Both the position numbers and the translations under genes were made by a program. DNA of 64,000 nucleotides from Heliopora coerulea (taxonomy: Eukaryota; Cnidaria; Anthozoa; Scleralcyonacea; Helioporidae), in contig JASJOG010000147.1 in the NCBI GenBank assembly GCA_030142905.1, forward strand, positions 535,001 to 599,000, read 5' to 3'. The notes under the pieces are model-generated. The model was not told the origin of the DNA. It saw nothing but the letters and a program-made list of their open reading frames with translations, and made no database searches. Positions within the stretch are counted from its first letter, which is position 1, and each line of letters starts with the position of its first letter. This document shows positions 49,801-57,500 of the stretch, piece after piece.

Positions 49801-51274
49801 TCCACGATGTCTAATAAGAAGCGTAAATGTCTTTCTCTCAGCGAGAGAATTGTTTTCCCTTAAGACATTAGGTTTATATATTCTATCGTTATTAGTACCT
49901 TTCATTTAAATATTTTATTTATCATACAAATTGTTTGAAATAATACTGCTTGTCTTATTCTTTTCTTGAATGAGGTGTTGGCGAAATTTGGCCACGCCCA
50001 AGTCGCCCCTCATGGAGTATTTTCGGTCATCCTGTATTAAGCGGTCACCTGTATTAAGCGGCCACTTTTCAAAGTCCCGAGGGTGGCCGTTATATACAGG
50101 TTCAACTGTACTGACCTTCATCGAAGCACTTGTTTTCTCTGCATTTTATCGGCGAATGCAGTGAGCAAAATTTTACAAACTCGACTTGCATAATTTTGCT
50201 CTCTGTATTAGTTGATATAATGCCGAGTGAAAACTATAGGTTTTGATGTGGGCCAGTAATTATTAACATATATTGACATCATGAGATATATATTTTAGAA
50301 ATGTGGGAGCTTGGAGATATTTTGGATGATGGATGAACATTCGTCAAGCTTTATCGTTGGGGTTAGGGTTATGCCGCTCAATGGTTAGAGCGTCTAACCG
50401 GTCATCAGAACGTTGCGGGTTCGATCCCCGTCTGGGAATCAGAAATCGTTTTCCTGAGGATAGAGCTTGACGAACGATCATCCATCATTCCAGCTTGTAT
50501 ATATTGTAGTAGCAGTCAAACTCTGAAACGGCCTTCACAGCTCATTTGGCAAAGCACTGCTTTAGATTCTCAAGGTCGCGGGCTCCATTCTCAGCCGGAC
50601 ACCTTAGGGATGCATTTTTTTGCAATGGTTCCCAGTTAGGTCTTAAATTGTAAGTTTCTGACACTCCAAATTTTCCTTCAAACTCCATTTCTTGTTATCG
50701 GGTGTAAATTCCAAATATTCATCGAATATATATTAAATGAATATTTGAAATTAACACTCGGTAACATGAGATGGAATTTGAAGGAAATTTTGATGAAGAT
50801 ATCTTCATTGCCAACAGGATACTACTGTCTAGATAAACATTTTCACTCTTTCGTCTTGATTTTTATGTGCGCAAATTGTTGTCAGGATGACGACTTCCTC
50901 GTCAACCAAAACCGTACAATATCATTTCATGTCCCTTTTTAACATTAGTTGTTCCATATTCACGTTATACTTGTTCATATTGTTTCGCAGCAAATCTCGG
51001 GGTTTCTTAAATTCGTTTTTATGTGTCTTTTTTTAGGCTTCTTTCAGACTTTTACTCTGAGGACACAGATGTTCAAGGAAGATTTCCAGGACCAAGTAGA
51101 AGAAGGGAGCTCCCATTAAAACGAACACTTCCTTGGGCTCTCTTTTGGGCTGGAGTCCTGGCTCCATTTGTAGCTACCAAATATGGCAGGTCACTATACT
51201 GGAAAGGCTGGCTCGCGGGAAGTGTTGGAACTGTGCTGTATATGTCTATACTTTATGACAAATTGCAAGGATAA
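34622..51274 (+). CDS. AGPAT5, 1-acyl-sn-glycerol-3-phosphate acyltransferase epsilon, whole gene span
   Basis: Membrane acyltransferase that converts lysophosphatidate to phosphatidate in glycerolipid synthesis (ER/mitochondrial in vertebrates). Exons: 34622-34837 (or alternative 35681-35896), 38507-38582, 38699-38814, 40641-40696, 41601-41634, 42104-42194, 42806-42855, 43590-43701, 47176-47246, 47434-47486, 51037-51274. Total 1113 nt, 370 codons plus stop, against about 364 in human. All junctions are GT-AG and in phase. Catalytic motif I NHQSTVD (His94, Asp99), motif III FPEGTR (172-177) and motif IV VLTPR (204-208) are intact. The N-terminus has hydrophobic segments and FLPRRMYECVD; the last exon encodes two hydrophobic stretches (ALFWAGVLAPFVATKYG; GSVGTVLYMSILY). 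Its neighbour DNAAF2 is divergent. The odd feature is the duplicated first exon. Confidence 0.93.
34880..35670. other. Spacer between the two AGPAT5 first exons
   Basis: A plus-strand ORF at 34988-35452 (about 154 codons) reads MVKHHVCEISGVGMSFGRTH and onward. I do not recognise it and overlapping minus ORFs are nearly as long. It may hold the promoter for exon 1b. No TE ends seen. Confidence 0.35.
35681..35896 (+). CDS. AGPAT5 exon 1b (duplicate first exon)
   Basis: Same length as exon 1a (216 nt), ATG to a GT donor at the same codon; 48 of 72 residues are identical, with no stop or frameshift. MITLLSQALCLRSAVPVMLS, FLPRWMYECVDD and FLETCAGTE. It has its own AAAATG start context. Either an alternative first exon with its own promoter, or the remnant of a tandem gene duplication. 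Intact reading after such divergence suggests it is retained. Confidence 0.8.
35970..36420. other. Unrecognised segment with weak inverted duplication
   Basis: The minus strand reads LVDPVFFEEQCYRPIGWGMP and the plus strand nearby reads MLDPVFSRDQWSAAMGLHIF, so a GATCCAGTCTTCT-centred sequence occurs in opposite orientations about 250 bases apart. Could be a decayed inverted gene fragment. Function unknown. Confidence 0.35.
36877..37522. mobile_element. Family C palindromic tRNA-like element, compound copy
   Basis: Successive arms near 36877-37030, 37030-37200 and 37225-37522 in opposite orientations. Each has a TCTCAAGCT terminus, the TAACTACATCATTGATTA interior, and tRNA-like box A (AATGTAGCTTAATAGTTAGA, plus strand at 37410) with box B-like GGGTTTGATTC. 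In AGPAT5 intron 1. Confidence 0.7.
38507..38582 (+). CDS. AGPAT5 exon 2, acyltransferase motif I (first half)
   Basis: 25 codons, LIFYGDEIPWHKKENVLYLC then NHQST, and one base G. The active-site NHx4D is split by the intron; Val-Asp comes from exon 3. Acceptor TTTAACAG, donor GTTTGC. Confidence 0.93.
38699..38814 (+). CDS. AGPAT5 exon 3
   Basis: 38 codons, VDWAVVDMLAIRQNTLGYIR to KDGLRYLPFYGFYFPQ, completing NHQSTVDW and giving the 'LKEGLKWLPLYGCYFAQ' block. Acceptor CTTTGCAG, donor GTACTG. Confidence 0.94.
38975..39062. repeat. Short inverted repeat
   Basis: ATCTGTATGGGATTTACAAG and its near reverse complement TAAGTCCCATACAGATCGG flank GGCGAGCCGAGGGTGAGCC. Small hairpin, probably a remnant of an inverted-repeat element. 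Confidence 0.6.
39281..40231. mobile_element. THAP-domain fold-back element (P-element-like)
   Basis: Two arms of about 366 bp in inverted orientation (39281-39646 and 39866-40231), very similar, joined by a 219-bp centre. Ends share AATGGCCGCCGCGCGGAAAG. Flanking 8-mers TAGACATG and TATAGATG match at 6 of 8 positions, consistent with a worn 8-bp P-type duplication. Each arm encodes the same THAP zinc finger, in opposite directions. No transposase catalytic region, so non-autonomous. In AGPAT5 intron 3. Confidence 0.82.
39396..39905 (+). CDS. THAP-type zinc finger ORF in the fold-back element
   Basis: Begins MSLEMVQNCRVPLCIKKTYR; the C-x4-C pair, DEWIRAIRRD, and VCSRHFKKSDF (C-x2-H) with IPSIFPW form the C2CH THAP domain that binds transposon ends. 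After about residue 110 the frame enters a basic tail (KKRKPP) and then antisense of the second arm. The mirrored copy on the minus strand (39868-40116) has a 4-base insertion after RAIRRDV that breaks its THAP frame. Probably a transposase N-terminus remnant rather than a host gene. Confidence 0.72.
   Translation: MSLEMVQNCRVPLCIKKTYREDGMKISFHMFPSDKSSRDEWIRAIRRDVGRYFSITKNTRVCSRHFKKSDFERSLAGKRILKATSIPSIFPWKESSPKKRKPPTARVRKNMDVSGRNEVCKRPQEDMADISEVATSTSAQCDAVDIAFEEDVLPAVAFNIRFPARLRLK
40641..40696 (+). CDS. AGPAT5 exon 4
   Basis: HGCIYVKRNATADMMKIQ and two bases of Arg, matching 'HGGIYVKR'. Acceptor AATTATAG, donor GTAATT. Confidence 0.93.
40770..40915. repeat. (AAAT)n/(ACTA)n microsatellite
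   Basis: ACTAACTA followed by AAATAAATAAGT and AAATAGGT units. AGPAT5 intron 4. Confidence 0.9.
40946..41170. mobile_element. Short inverted-repeat element
   Basis: Left arm ATTCAAGTTAAGATTAAGAC ... GACAAAGGTGCAGTGATATT and right arm reverse complement ending AACTTGAATAATAAGC. About 220 bp. Flank contains AAGATGACGTTTTTCGG, also found in the 16268-16566 element. Confidence 0.7.
41601..41634 (+). CDS. AGPAT5 exon 5 (34-nt micro-exon)
   Basis: Codes KMMRFKRNGTP after a split Arg codon; donor GTAAGT, acceptor AATTTAAG. It supplies the short link to the FPEGTR exon, and phases on both sides fit. Confidence 0.85.
41892..42012 (+). repeat. tRNA-like SINE, family A
   Basis: Box B-like AGGTTCGATTCCC with a degenerate box A about 40 bases upstream, then the family tail (GTTGCATTTTATGCAACTGC, GGTCTTAA). 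Relatives at 48505-48585 (minus) and 50529-50650 (plus). Confidence 0.7.
42104..42194 (+). CDS. AGPAT5 exon 6, FPEGTR motif
   Basis: LWLVIFPEGTRYNLEKPEQQ then KQSQEFARSR and one base. FPEGTR is acyltransferase motif III, involved in acceptor phosphate binding. Acceptor TTATGCCTTTAG, donor GTAATT. Confidence 0.95.
42806..42855 (+). CDS. AGPAT5 exon 7, motif IV
   Basis: G(L)SVLEHVLTPRTKATE; VLTPR is motif IV. Acceptor TTCCTAACAG, donor GTACTG. Confidence 0.94.
43590..43701 (+). CDS. AGPAT5 exon 8
   Basis: IALDTLSDHLDAIYDLTIAY then RDKNEDLLPRKKAKSLP; equivalent to 'VAFDCMKNYLDAIYDVTVVYEGK'. Acceptor AATATTTAG, donor GTAAGT. Confidence 0.92.
43739..44199. mobile_element. Inverted-repeat MITE (TTACCGTATTTCCTC ends)
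   Basis: Left end TTACCGTATTTCCTCTAATA and right end the reverse complement with a few changes; GGCGTTTATT words repeat near both ends. About 460 bp, no transposase. A partial relative lies at about 51880-51930. Confidence 0.72.
44489..44608. mobile_element. 120-bp MITE
   Basis: Inverted ends GGCCCAGTTCAAACGTC with arms of about 40 bp (through CTTTTCATGTGC), TTA on the left and TAA on the right. Harbinger-like size and target, but the 3-bp target duplication is not exact. Confidence 0.75.
44935..45400. mobile_element. Family C palindromic tRNA-like element
   Basis: Left arm: minus-strand tRNA-like segment with GGGAATCGAACCCGTAACCT (44981-45001) and TTGAGCTACATTGACTCAG. Right arm: plus-strand AATGTAGCTCAATGGTTATA and GGTTATGGGTTCGACTCC. 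The centre holds the family's TAACTACATCATTG-type interior. In AGPAT5 intron 8. Confidence 0.75.
45640..46610. repeat. Dispersed and partly duplicated repeat
   Basis: 45660-45790 belongs to the CTCTGGCTAACGCC family (also 31830, 42250, 11900). Segment 46035-46160 (TTGCAAGTTCGTAAGCACCG ... AAAATCGGATATTG) recurs at 46315-46440 and fragments follow at 46500 and 46600. ORFs here are repeat-derived. Confidence 0.6.
47176..47246 (+). CDS. AGPAT5 exon 9
   Basis: EFLQEQNQEIHIHVRRLTPN then RIPQ, equivalent to 'EFLCKECPKIHIHIDRI'. Acceptor TTTATTTTAG, donor GTAAAA. Confidence 0.92.
47434..47486 (+). CDS. AGPAT5 exon 10
   Basis: DNQKRKQWIFEAFSLKD and two bases of Arg, matching the 'W-----F--KD' segment. 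Acceptor ACTTTTTTAG, donor GTAGGT. Confidence 0.9.
47748..47812. repeat. (TTGA)n microsatellite
   Basis: GATTGATTGATT run with GAGC interruptions, in AGPAT5 intron 10. Confidence 0.9.
47843..47988. repeat. Near-perfect palindrome with ~60-bp arms
   Basis: GAGATGAAAATTAGCGATAC opens the left arm and its reverse complement closes the right. Arms pair through TTGTTGAAC and ATATCATCGTG, with a loop of about 20 bases. Likely a small inverted-repeat element. Confidence 0.8.
48505..48585 (-). repeat. tRNA-like SINE, family A, minus strand
   Basis: Minus strand: GCCTTCGCAGCTCAGCAGGC (box A-like) and GCGGGTTCGATTCCC (box B). The ORF ending WESNPRP on the plus strand is the antisense reading of this segment. 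Confidence 0.7.
48620..48722 (-). repeat. tRNA-like repeat, family B, minus strand
   Basis: Minus strand: TTGGTAGCTCAATGGTTAGA and GGTTGCGGATTCGATCCCC. Same family as 19735-19976. Confidence 0.7.
48836..50108. mobile_element. pogo-type element carrying a HIRAN ORF
   Basis: Inverted ends CAGTTGAACCTGTATATAAC at both extremities, flanked by TA (48834-48835 and 50109-50110). Subterminal copies of TGTATTAAGCGGCCAC occur several times near each end. 1273 bp. No DDE transposase; the only substantial ORF is the HIRAN-like one. In AGPAT5 intron 10. Confidence 0.85.
49225..49686 (-). CDS. HIRAN-domain-like protein in transposon
   Basis: 153 codons, single exon, from an ATG 5 bases after a stop-rich stretch. 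FHVDSYIRGYHACMGIWEPK and VGELFELKREPQNKKDTNAV match the first part of a HIRAN domain (a DNA-end-binding fold found in HLTF-type helicases). VIGPVPKLMAWLTKFLKRP and KCVNRGGGYGLEIPASIRL complete it. The middle is an Arg/Lys/Ser-rich insert (RQKRKSRSTRSVCRKTASKP). No helicase follows. It lies wholly within a pogo-type element, and a second relic is at 18100-18180, so it is repeat-borne. Whether it is expressed is unknown. Confidence 0.68.
   Translation of the reverse strand: MTLCCLYTVTILSEIKMSMELFHVDSYIRGYHACMGIWEPKVGELFELKREPQNKKDTNAVAVARQKRKSRSTRSVCRKTASKPYFHPNAMMDNYEVIGPVPKLMAWLTKFLKRPTNSEKVVVKGKCVNRGGGYGLEIPASIRLKAIYFQSNG
50306..50492 (+). mobile_element. Family B element with central tRNA-like segment
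   Basis: Inverted ends GATGGATGAACATTCGTCAA and the matching TTGACGAACGATCATCCATC. Between them are GGGGTTAGGGTT, box A-like CCGCTCAATGGTTAGAGC and box B GGGTTCGATCCCC. Confidence 0.7.
50529..50650 (+). repeat. tRNA-like SINE, family A
   Basis: Box A-like CACAGCTCATTTGGCAAAGC and degenerate box B GGGCTCCATTCTC, followed by GATGCATTTTTTTGCAATGG and GGTCTTAAAT tail as in the copy at 41892. Confidence 0.7.
51037..51274 (+). CDS. AGPAT5 exon 11 (terminal)
   Basis: LLSDFYSEDTDVQGRFPGPS, then RRRELPLKRTLPWALF and hydrophobic segments to YDKLQG and a TAA stop. Acceptor TTTTTTTAG. Equivalent to the human C-terminal region (MLIEFYES... to the membrane end). Confidence 0.92.
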
Positions 51275-51447
51275 ATGGATCCTAAAAAGATCCATACATC
51301 TGAATAATTTTGTTTTTTAGTCTCAACTTCAGCGAAATCAATATAGCCAGCTTTTTAATATTTCGGACCGTTTTACCATATTTTAAACGTCGTATTCACT
51401 CTGACAGGCGCGCTGAGCGATTATTAAATTTCATCATATCCAGACAA

Positions 51448-51660
51448 CACAGTTGTCACCAAAAAGATGAATAGCATCAGTTTTGGAAATGTGCTTAAAT
51501 AGATGAAAGTCATCTTTCTAGGGGAAACTCGGGAAAAAAATGAGTTAGGATTAGGATTAGGGTTAGGGTTAGGGTTAGGATCAGGGTCAGGGTCTGAATT
51601 AGGGTCAAAGTTCGGATTAGGATCTGGGTTTGGATTCGGATTATGGTTAAACCACTCCAG
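51448..51660. repeat. R1 copy 3 with telomere-like array
   Basis: AAAGATGAATAGCATCAGTT start, then TTAGGATTAGGATTAGGGTT array (51541-51645), then TTGACGGTAAATGTAC, the reverse of the order at 883-1600. Confidence 0.75.
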
Positions 51661-52182
51661 TTGACGGTAAATGTACTTCTGACGCGGAGGGTGGGCTCAT
51701 TAGAGAATGGCGCTTTGGATTTTGTGGAGGTCCTTATTTCCAAGCCTTTGTCGGGACCCGAGATGCCCCTATCCACCGAAATATCTCGGCTCATGTGAAC
51801 AAGCTATAGCTTGGTGTGTTGTTCCTCGTTTTTGAGATGGGACAAAATTTATTTCAAAATCAAGTTCATGACAAGTGCTTTTACAGTATTTCCTCTATTT
51901 CGCCCCTAGCCTCTTTTTAGTCCCCCCCCCCCAAAAAAAAAAACCCATCTAATAAGGCCCCAATTCAGAAGGGAGGAAGGAAAAAAATGTCCCCAGCCTT
52001 TATTAAGCCCTCACCACTGACGGGGGTAGTTTTAATTTAGTGAAAAGCAGATACACTCCAATAAGGAAATATGTACACTAAGTGACAACGTCTCATCAAA
52101 CAGGGTCATTTGATTGAAAGTCGGTATATTTAAGCGTTAATTCATTGTTTCAACAAAAGCGTTAAATCCTTTATTTCACTCA

Positions 52183-52700
52183 TTAAGCCTGTTTCACACC
52201 AACAGCATAAGCATAAGGACAAGATCAATACGAAAACAAAGCATGATTTCTCCTCTGGGGACTTGCGAAGACAAAACAAGAATTTTCCTTCGTTTGGTCT
52301 TTGGTACGGCTCTTGGCTTACGCTTGGACCATGATCTTAGGCTTACAATTATGACGATCCTTATGTCACAGGCCTTGACTTCATTCCTCTGTTTTGCCTT
52401 TTGTTTCGTCCTTATGCTTAAGCCTGGTTCACAGTTGAACATAAGCATGAGCATAAGGACAAAACAAAAGGCAAAACGAGGGAGTGAAGTCAAGCCTGCG
52501 ACATAAAGATCGTCGTAATCATAAGCATAAGATCATAGTCCAAGCATAAGCGAAGAGCTGAACGAAAGACGAAACAAAGAAAAATTCTTGTTTCATTTTC
52601 GCTAGTCTTAGAGGATATGTCATGCTTTGTTTTCGTACTGATCTTGCCCTTATACTTATGCTCGTGTGAACCAGGCCTTATGCTCACGTGTGAATTGGGC
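52183..52700. mobile_element. Nested inverted-repeat elements (AAGCCTGGTTCACAC ends)
   Basis: Outer ends TTAAGCCTGTTTCACACC and (reversed) TGTGAACCAGGCCTTA. A further TTAAGCCTGGTTCACAG terminus at 52421 and a related GTGTGAATTGGGCTTTAG end at 52687 show at least two insertions. Interior words CATAAGCATAAGGACAA and ACAAAGCATGA repeat in both orientations. Confidence 0.75.
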
Positions 52701-54446
52701 TTTAGTATTCGGGAGTGTGAATACTTTCCAAGAGGGTGTGATGACCACTTATCACATTGCTCTCCCTTGAAAACAATGTGATAATCCCCTTATCTCGTGC
52801 TAATGAGGGAATATCTTAATTTCTAACGACCAACGTATCTTCGACCTTAAACAGGAATAAAACAAACTATTCCATTTCGGGTGAGAGTCATTAGATAAGG
52901 TGGTTGATCAATGTTCACTCGTGTGATAAAGAATTTAACATCGCTCGTGAAGTTTGAACGTCCACTCGGGGACTACGGCCCTTCGTAGCCGTTAAGCTTC
53001 ACCTCCGATGTTAGATCCTTTATGACACTCGTGACGGTTGATTAACCCTTACTTGTCGCACTCGTGACTACTGATTTACCCTTACATATATACTAATTAC
53101 TGTATTTAAATGTAGGCAAAAACCCATAAATAACAAGAAAAAGCAATCTAGAAACCAGGTACTCAGGAGAGGAAAAGGGCGTTGAAAAAGCATGCGTTTT
53201 TGGGCCTAGCTCCTAGACTAGACTTTCCACCAGCATACAAATGATATTGAAACCGATGTTAATGTGATAGGACTGTCATGTCTTGAATAACAGACTTGAA
53301 GAGTCCTTTTTTTGAGTTTATATTTACGAACGAGAACTCTGCTGCAACACCGCCCAAGACCTGTTGGAACTTGCAAGAAATAAAACGTAAGGCTTTTTGG
53401 TGAAAATGGTTCCCACGACCCTGGAAAAGTGGTCCAGTGCTTTCCCAACTTAGCTCAAGTTCTTACTACATACGCTTTTCAGTCATTTTTGACATTCGAG
53501 AGAAACGGTATTAGCCTTTCCCGGCAGGATTTCTCCACTTGGTAGACCACGTCATCAGAGGACTGCAGTTCTTAAGAAGAGGGCTCGCATTTCGCCCTTG
53601 GCTGGCCTCGCAACTACCTGACCGTGCTTGCGTCTCCCCACTTCGACGTGTGGACGGACGCCCATGACGATACCATACAAAATCTTGTTGCACTGCAACT
53701 GAGCTAAAAAAAAAATAAAATCCTCCTGCTTGTGACGAACATGCAGAGAAAACGAAATATCGCACTTCTCATCTTGCTCGATGGGAAAAAAACAATACAA
53801 AATTTACGTGGCATAAATGCACTATATTGACAAATTTTTTTGCTGCTTCATTGACCAGTTTTGAAAACGATGATTGATATGAAAACTATAAATGCTGCAA
53901 CAATTCGAACGTGGAGTTGCAACTGTAATATATGTTGGAATCATGTTGAACTTTGCGGTTGCAAATGGAACAATGTGTGCGCCACTACGACACGCCATCT
54001 GCTGTTTGCAGTCTAGTTATAAATTAATGTGTTACCCACAGTTTAACAAAACAGAATTCAATTCCCCTGTCCTTTATACTTTACGTTTATAACTTATTAA
54101 AATTGCTGACCTAAAAGAACTGATTGGTGGAGCTTAAATACATCGTTTTTTTTGAAATTCTTTCCCGTTTAATTGTGTTTGGACTTCAGTGCTTATATGA
54201 TTTGAATAAGCGAATCGTCCTTCACCGCAAATCGTAACCAAATTTGGACTTGAAGGGTAAAACCGGAAGCTGGGGTTATATCCGACGTGGTTTTCGATTT
54301 GCATCGGGGTGGGTCAAGAAGATAATTTGAAAAGAACGAATTGGTACAATACCTTGATCTGTGATCAACAGTATTTTAGTACATCTGACAAGCATTGTTA
54401 CCCTTAAACTGTGTTAAGCGTGAGTGGAAAAAACATACAAACGGCA

Positions 54447-54532
54447 ATGTCTACCAGCGTTAATTTTGACGATCTTGAGGATTTCAAGAAGGCCTTGTCT
54501 GAGTGTCGGTCAGACAGCTACGAGACGAACTG
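54447..54532 (+). CDS. ADF-H gene exon 1
   Basis: [20 protein letters not shown] then RSDSYETN and two bases of Trp. Donor GTTTGT. ATG is preceded by CGGCA; no upstream in-frame family sequence seen. Confidence 0.82.
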
Positions 54533-57500
54533 GTTTGTAAAGTTACTTTTCAGTGTTTATACTAGAAAACTTTAATTAATTTAGATCGTAATTATGAATC
54601 TATTGACTTTTTGAGGGGAAATTTGAGTTCGAAATGTAGGTATATGAGATGCAGGTGGTGACTGCTGTTGTAATATAGTGTCTGTGACCATATTTTGTTG
54701 TTGTTGAGCGGACCACGATTAGTTTGACAAATTTTGAAGACTCGATGTCGACGTCGTTAATTATTGCTAATATGTTGAGCAACGTGTTTAAACAAAAGCA
54801 CACTCCATAGGGAATAGCATGCGGGAGCTGGGAAGGGTCACTTTATTAACAAATGACTTAACAGTCGTGCCTTACCTCATATTATGATTACTTACTCGGT
54901 TAGTCCCAATTGACGAAACAAAACTGGAATTTCAGGCATGCAAATGGAATCTTTTGCAAATGCTGTTGACAGTAAACTTTCGAAGAACTGCAATGCTGGT
55001 TTTTGAGATAACGAAATGGTTGAGAAGTTTGGTAATTTTACTTGCAATTTAAACTGTTTACTGTGTAATTAATTTCTGGGTGTAAGTTGCTTCTCTATTT
55101 ACCCTCTGTTCGGGTATTTAAGGTGGAACACCAGAGACCGAGTAATTCGGGTGTGTCTGGGTAGGGGGTTAGCAAATTTTCAGTGTACGAACTTGTTCTT
55201 CCAGCTTAAGTTATTTGCTGGATTTTTTAGGTATGGCAGCTCTACAAGACTTTTTAAGAATTTTTTATACCTCTATACTAGTAGCTTGCAAATATTTTTC
55301 TGGACTAATCAGCTGCTTGCAGGATTATTTTTCTGAGAATTTTACTTGGACATGTCCTTCAAAGGTTTTTTTTGGGAACCAGGATTGTTACTGCATTTGC
55401 TTCAATTCAGAGAGTGTTGTAAATTATAATTATGAGCAGGTCTCAAACCTGGGTCTTTAATACTTTTTAAGTAAAAACACATTTATTTGTCAATAAAGTG
55501 ATGCATCAAGAAAGGTAAAATATGTTCTATCATGATAAGGACATTTGAATGTCAGAAAATTAAAGATTGTCAACATGGCAAGAAGACATAAGGACTACCA
55601 CTGTGCCACCAACACCCCCATTACCTTTCACAACCACTATCACTTTTACTTGTTTGCTGGACAATAATTGAAAGTCAATTCACAGCAGCATAGGGCTAAA
55701 GGTATAGGATTGTATACAATAATTAAGTATTGAATGTTAAAAATTATGGTTGTAGGTTAAGTATGTCAGCAACCATAGGAAGCTGATCTACATATAATGC
55801 TTGCTGCATGTAATTGTTGATTAATCTGATTTATTGCTTGTTTGTTTTGCTTATTTATTTGCAGTTGTACTGTATATGGATGTATTGTAATATCTTCTAG
55901 TGAATAGTAAGTAGGAATTGTGAATTGAAGAGACAATCTGATAATAAATAGTTGTATCATGCGGTTAGGCTTTCGGTGGAGAAACTTTGTTTGAGAATTG
56001 CTTTTAAGTAGCTGGGACAGTGGTAGCAAAAGTAAAGGGATGGAAAAGGAACCATGTTTTCTTTGTTGCATGTACAGGTCATGTCCTCTGGTGATCAATT
56101 GTTTTAGCTCTTACATGCTTTCATGTCCAGGCTAGTTTGGAAATAATGTAATGCAGCTGATGTGAAGTTATTTATGTTTGGGATAAACCAATCACTGTTG
56201 TCTGTATAAACATATTTTATTTTACATGTAGCTGTAAAAGCAAAATGTAAAATATGGATGTCTAAAGTTTATAAGTAATTAAAAACATAATCATGTGGTA
56301 AGAGTCAGTGACCAGGATTCTGCCTTATGTGGATGGTGCCCAGCACCCAGCAGTGCTGCCCAGTACTTATGCCAAAGCAGACCCTTCCACCTGTTATTTG
56401 AGAAGTATCAAATATGTGATAAGAAAACCTCTTGTGATCTTTTTTTACTTGAACAATATTATTGACCATTACAGTGTATTGAGTAAAATTTAATACTGAA
56501 GTATATATGTATGCAATTATCCACTGGATGGTGTGATCTATAAAAAAGGCCAGAGGAGTAATTTTGTGATGGTTATCACTCAGACTGGGTTCTTCCTGGG
56601 ATCATCTGAGTGTCAGGTACCTGCAGGCCCAGGTTCATACCACCACCACCCCCAAGTCATCAGACAATCTGTTCTGGTTTTGAATGGATAACATGTTTTA
56701 CTGAATAACCAGTGGGTAATTGCATACACATTGTGGTGGTAAATTTTATCCAATAATGGATTTTATTCTTGGTGATAAAAGTACATATACCCAATCATTT
56801 AAGATCCTGTGGATTAGATGTGTGGCAGTCAATAATTACCTATTTTAACTTTCAACAGTAGAGAATTTACTACTTTTGTCTTATTCCAATAATTGTCACC
56901 ACTTGTACCCAGAATTACACAGTTCATGTAGTATTGCCCTTACAAAAGCTCAGTTTGAACCTTCATGGTGTGTAAACCAGGCTATTGAATTCACTAGGGT
57001 ATTAGTCAGGCATGTTGATGAAAACCCCAACCAAGTTATGTTAGGAGGATTTGGGTCTGGTGGAGCAGAAGAACTAAAAGAAGCTTTGGAGGATGAAAGT
57101 GTAATGTATGGCCTAGGTAAAATATGTCATTACTATGGCGCTTACATTGTGTTAGTACTGTGTACTAGATTTTTTATTTTGGAGACTTGACAGAAATCAG
57201 TCACATGAAAGTTTCATGTTTCAGAGGTATATTCCCCTTCTGGCCAAGGGGACCTTGTTTAAGGTCTGTGCTTCTCTTGCATTCTTGGCCATAGCATATG
57301 GTTAATTCAAAAATGGCAGCCTACATAAATTGTATTAAATGTACAGTACAAGCATTTCAGTTAGAAGACAATAATTTATTTCCCTGGCCTGAGAGTTGCA
57401 TCATTCAGATGATGACTTTGCAATTTTACTGAATGCTAATCCTTTCCCAAACTCTAAGCCAAACCCTCAGTCTAACCTTAGATCAGTTTTTAAAGTTTAA

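Larger units (their letters stand above)
51275..54446. other. Intergenic region between AGPAT5 and the ADF-H gene
   Basis: No gene recognised. Holds R1 copy 3 (51448-51660), a nested inverted-repeat cluster (52183-52700), a palindromic segment around 52900-53060 and low-scoring ORFs on both strands at 53218-53800 that I could not assign. The promoter of the downstream gene should lie within the last few hundred bases. Confidence 0.6.

Noticed and set aside
53218..53800. Minus-strand ORFs of 76-84 codons between AGPAT5 and the ADF-H gene
   Set aside because: Several overlapping frames of similar length, no motifs, and no supporting splice structure.
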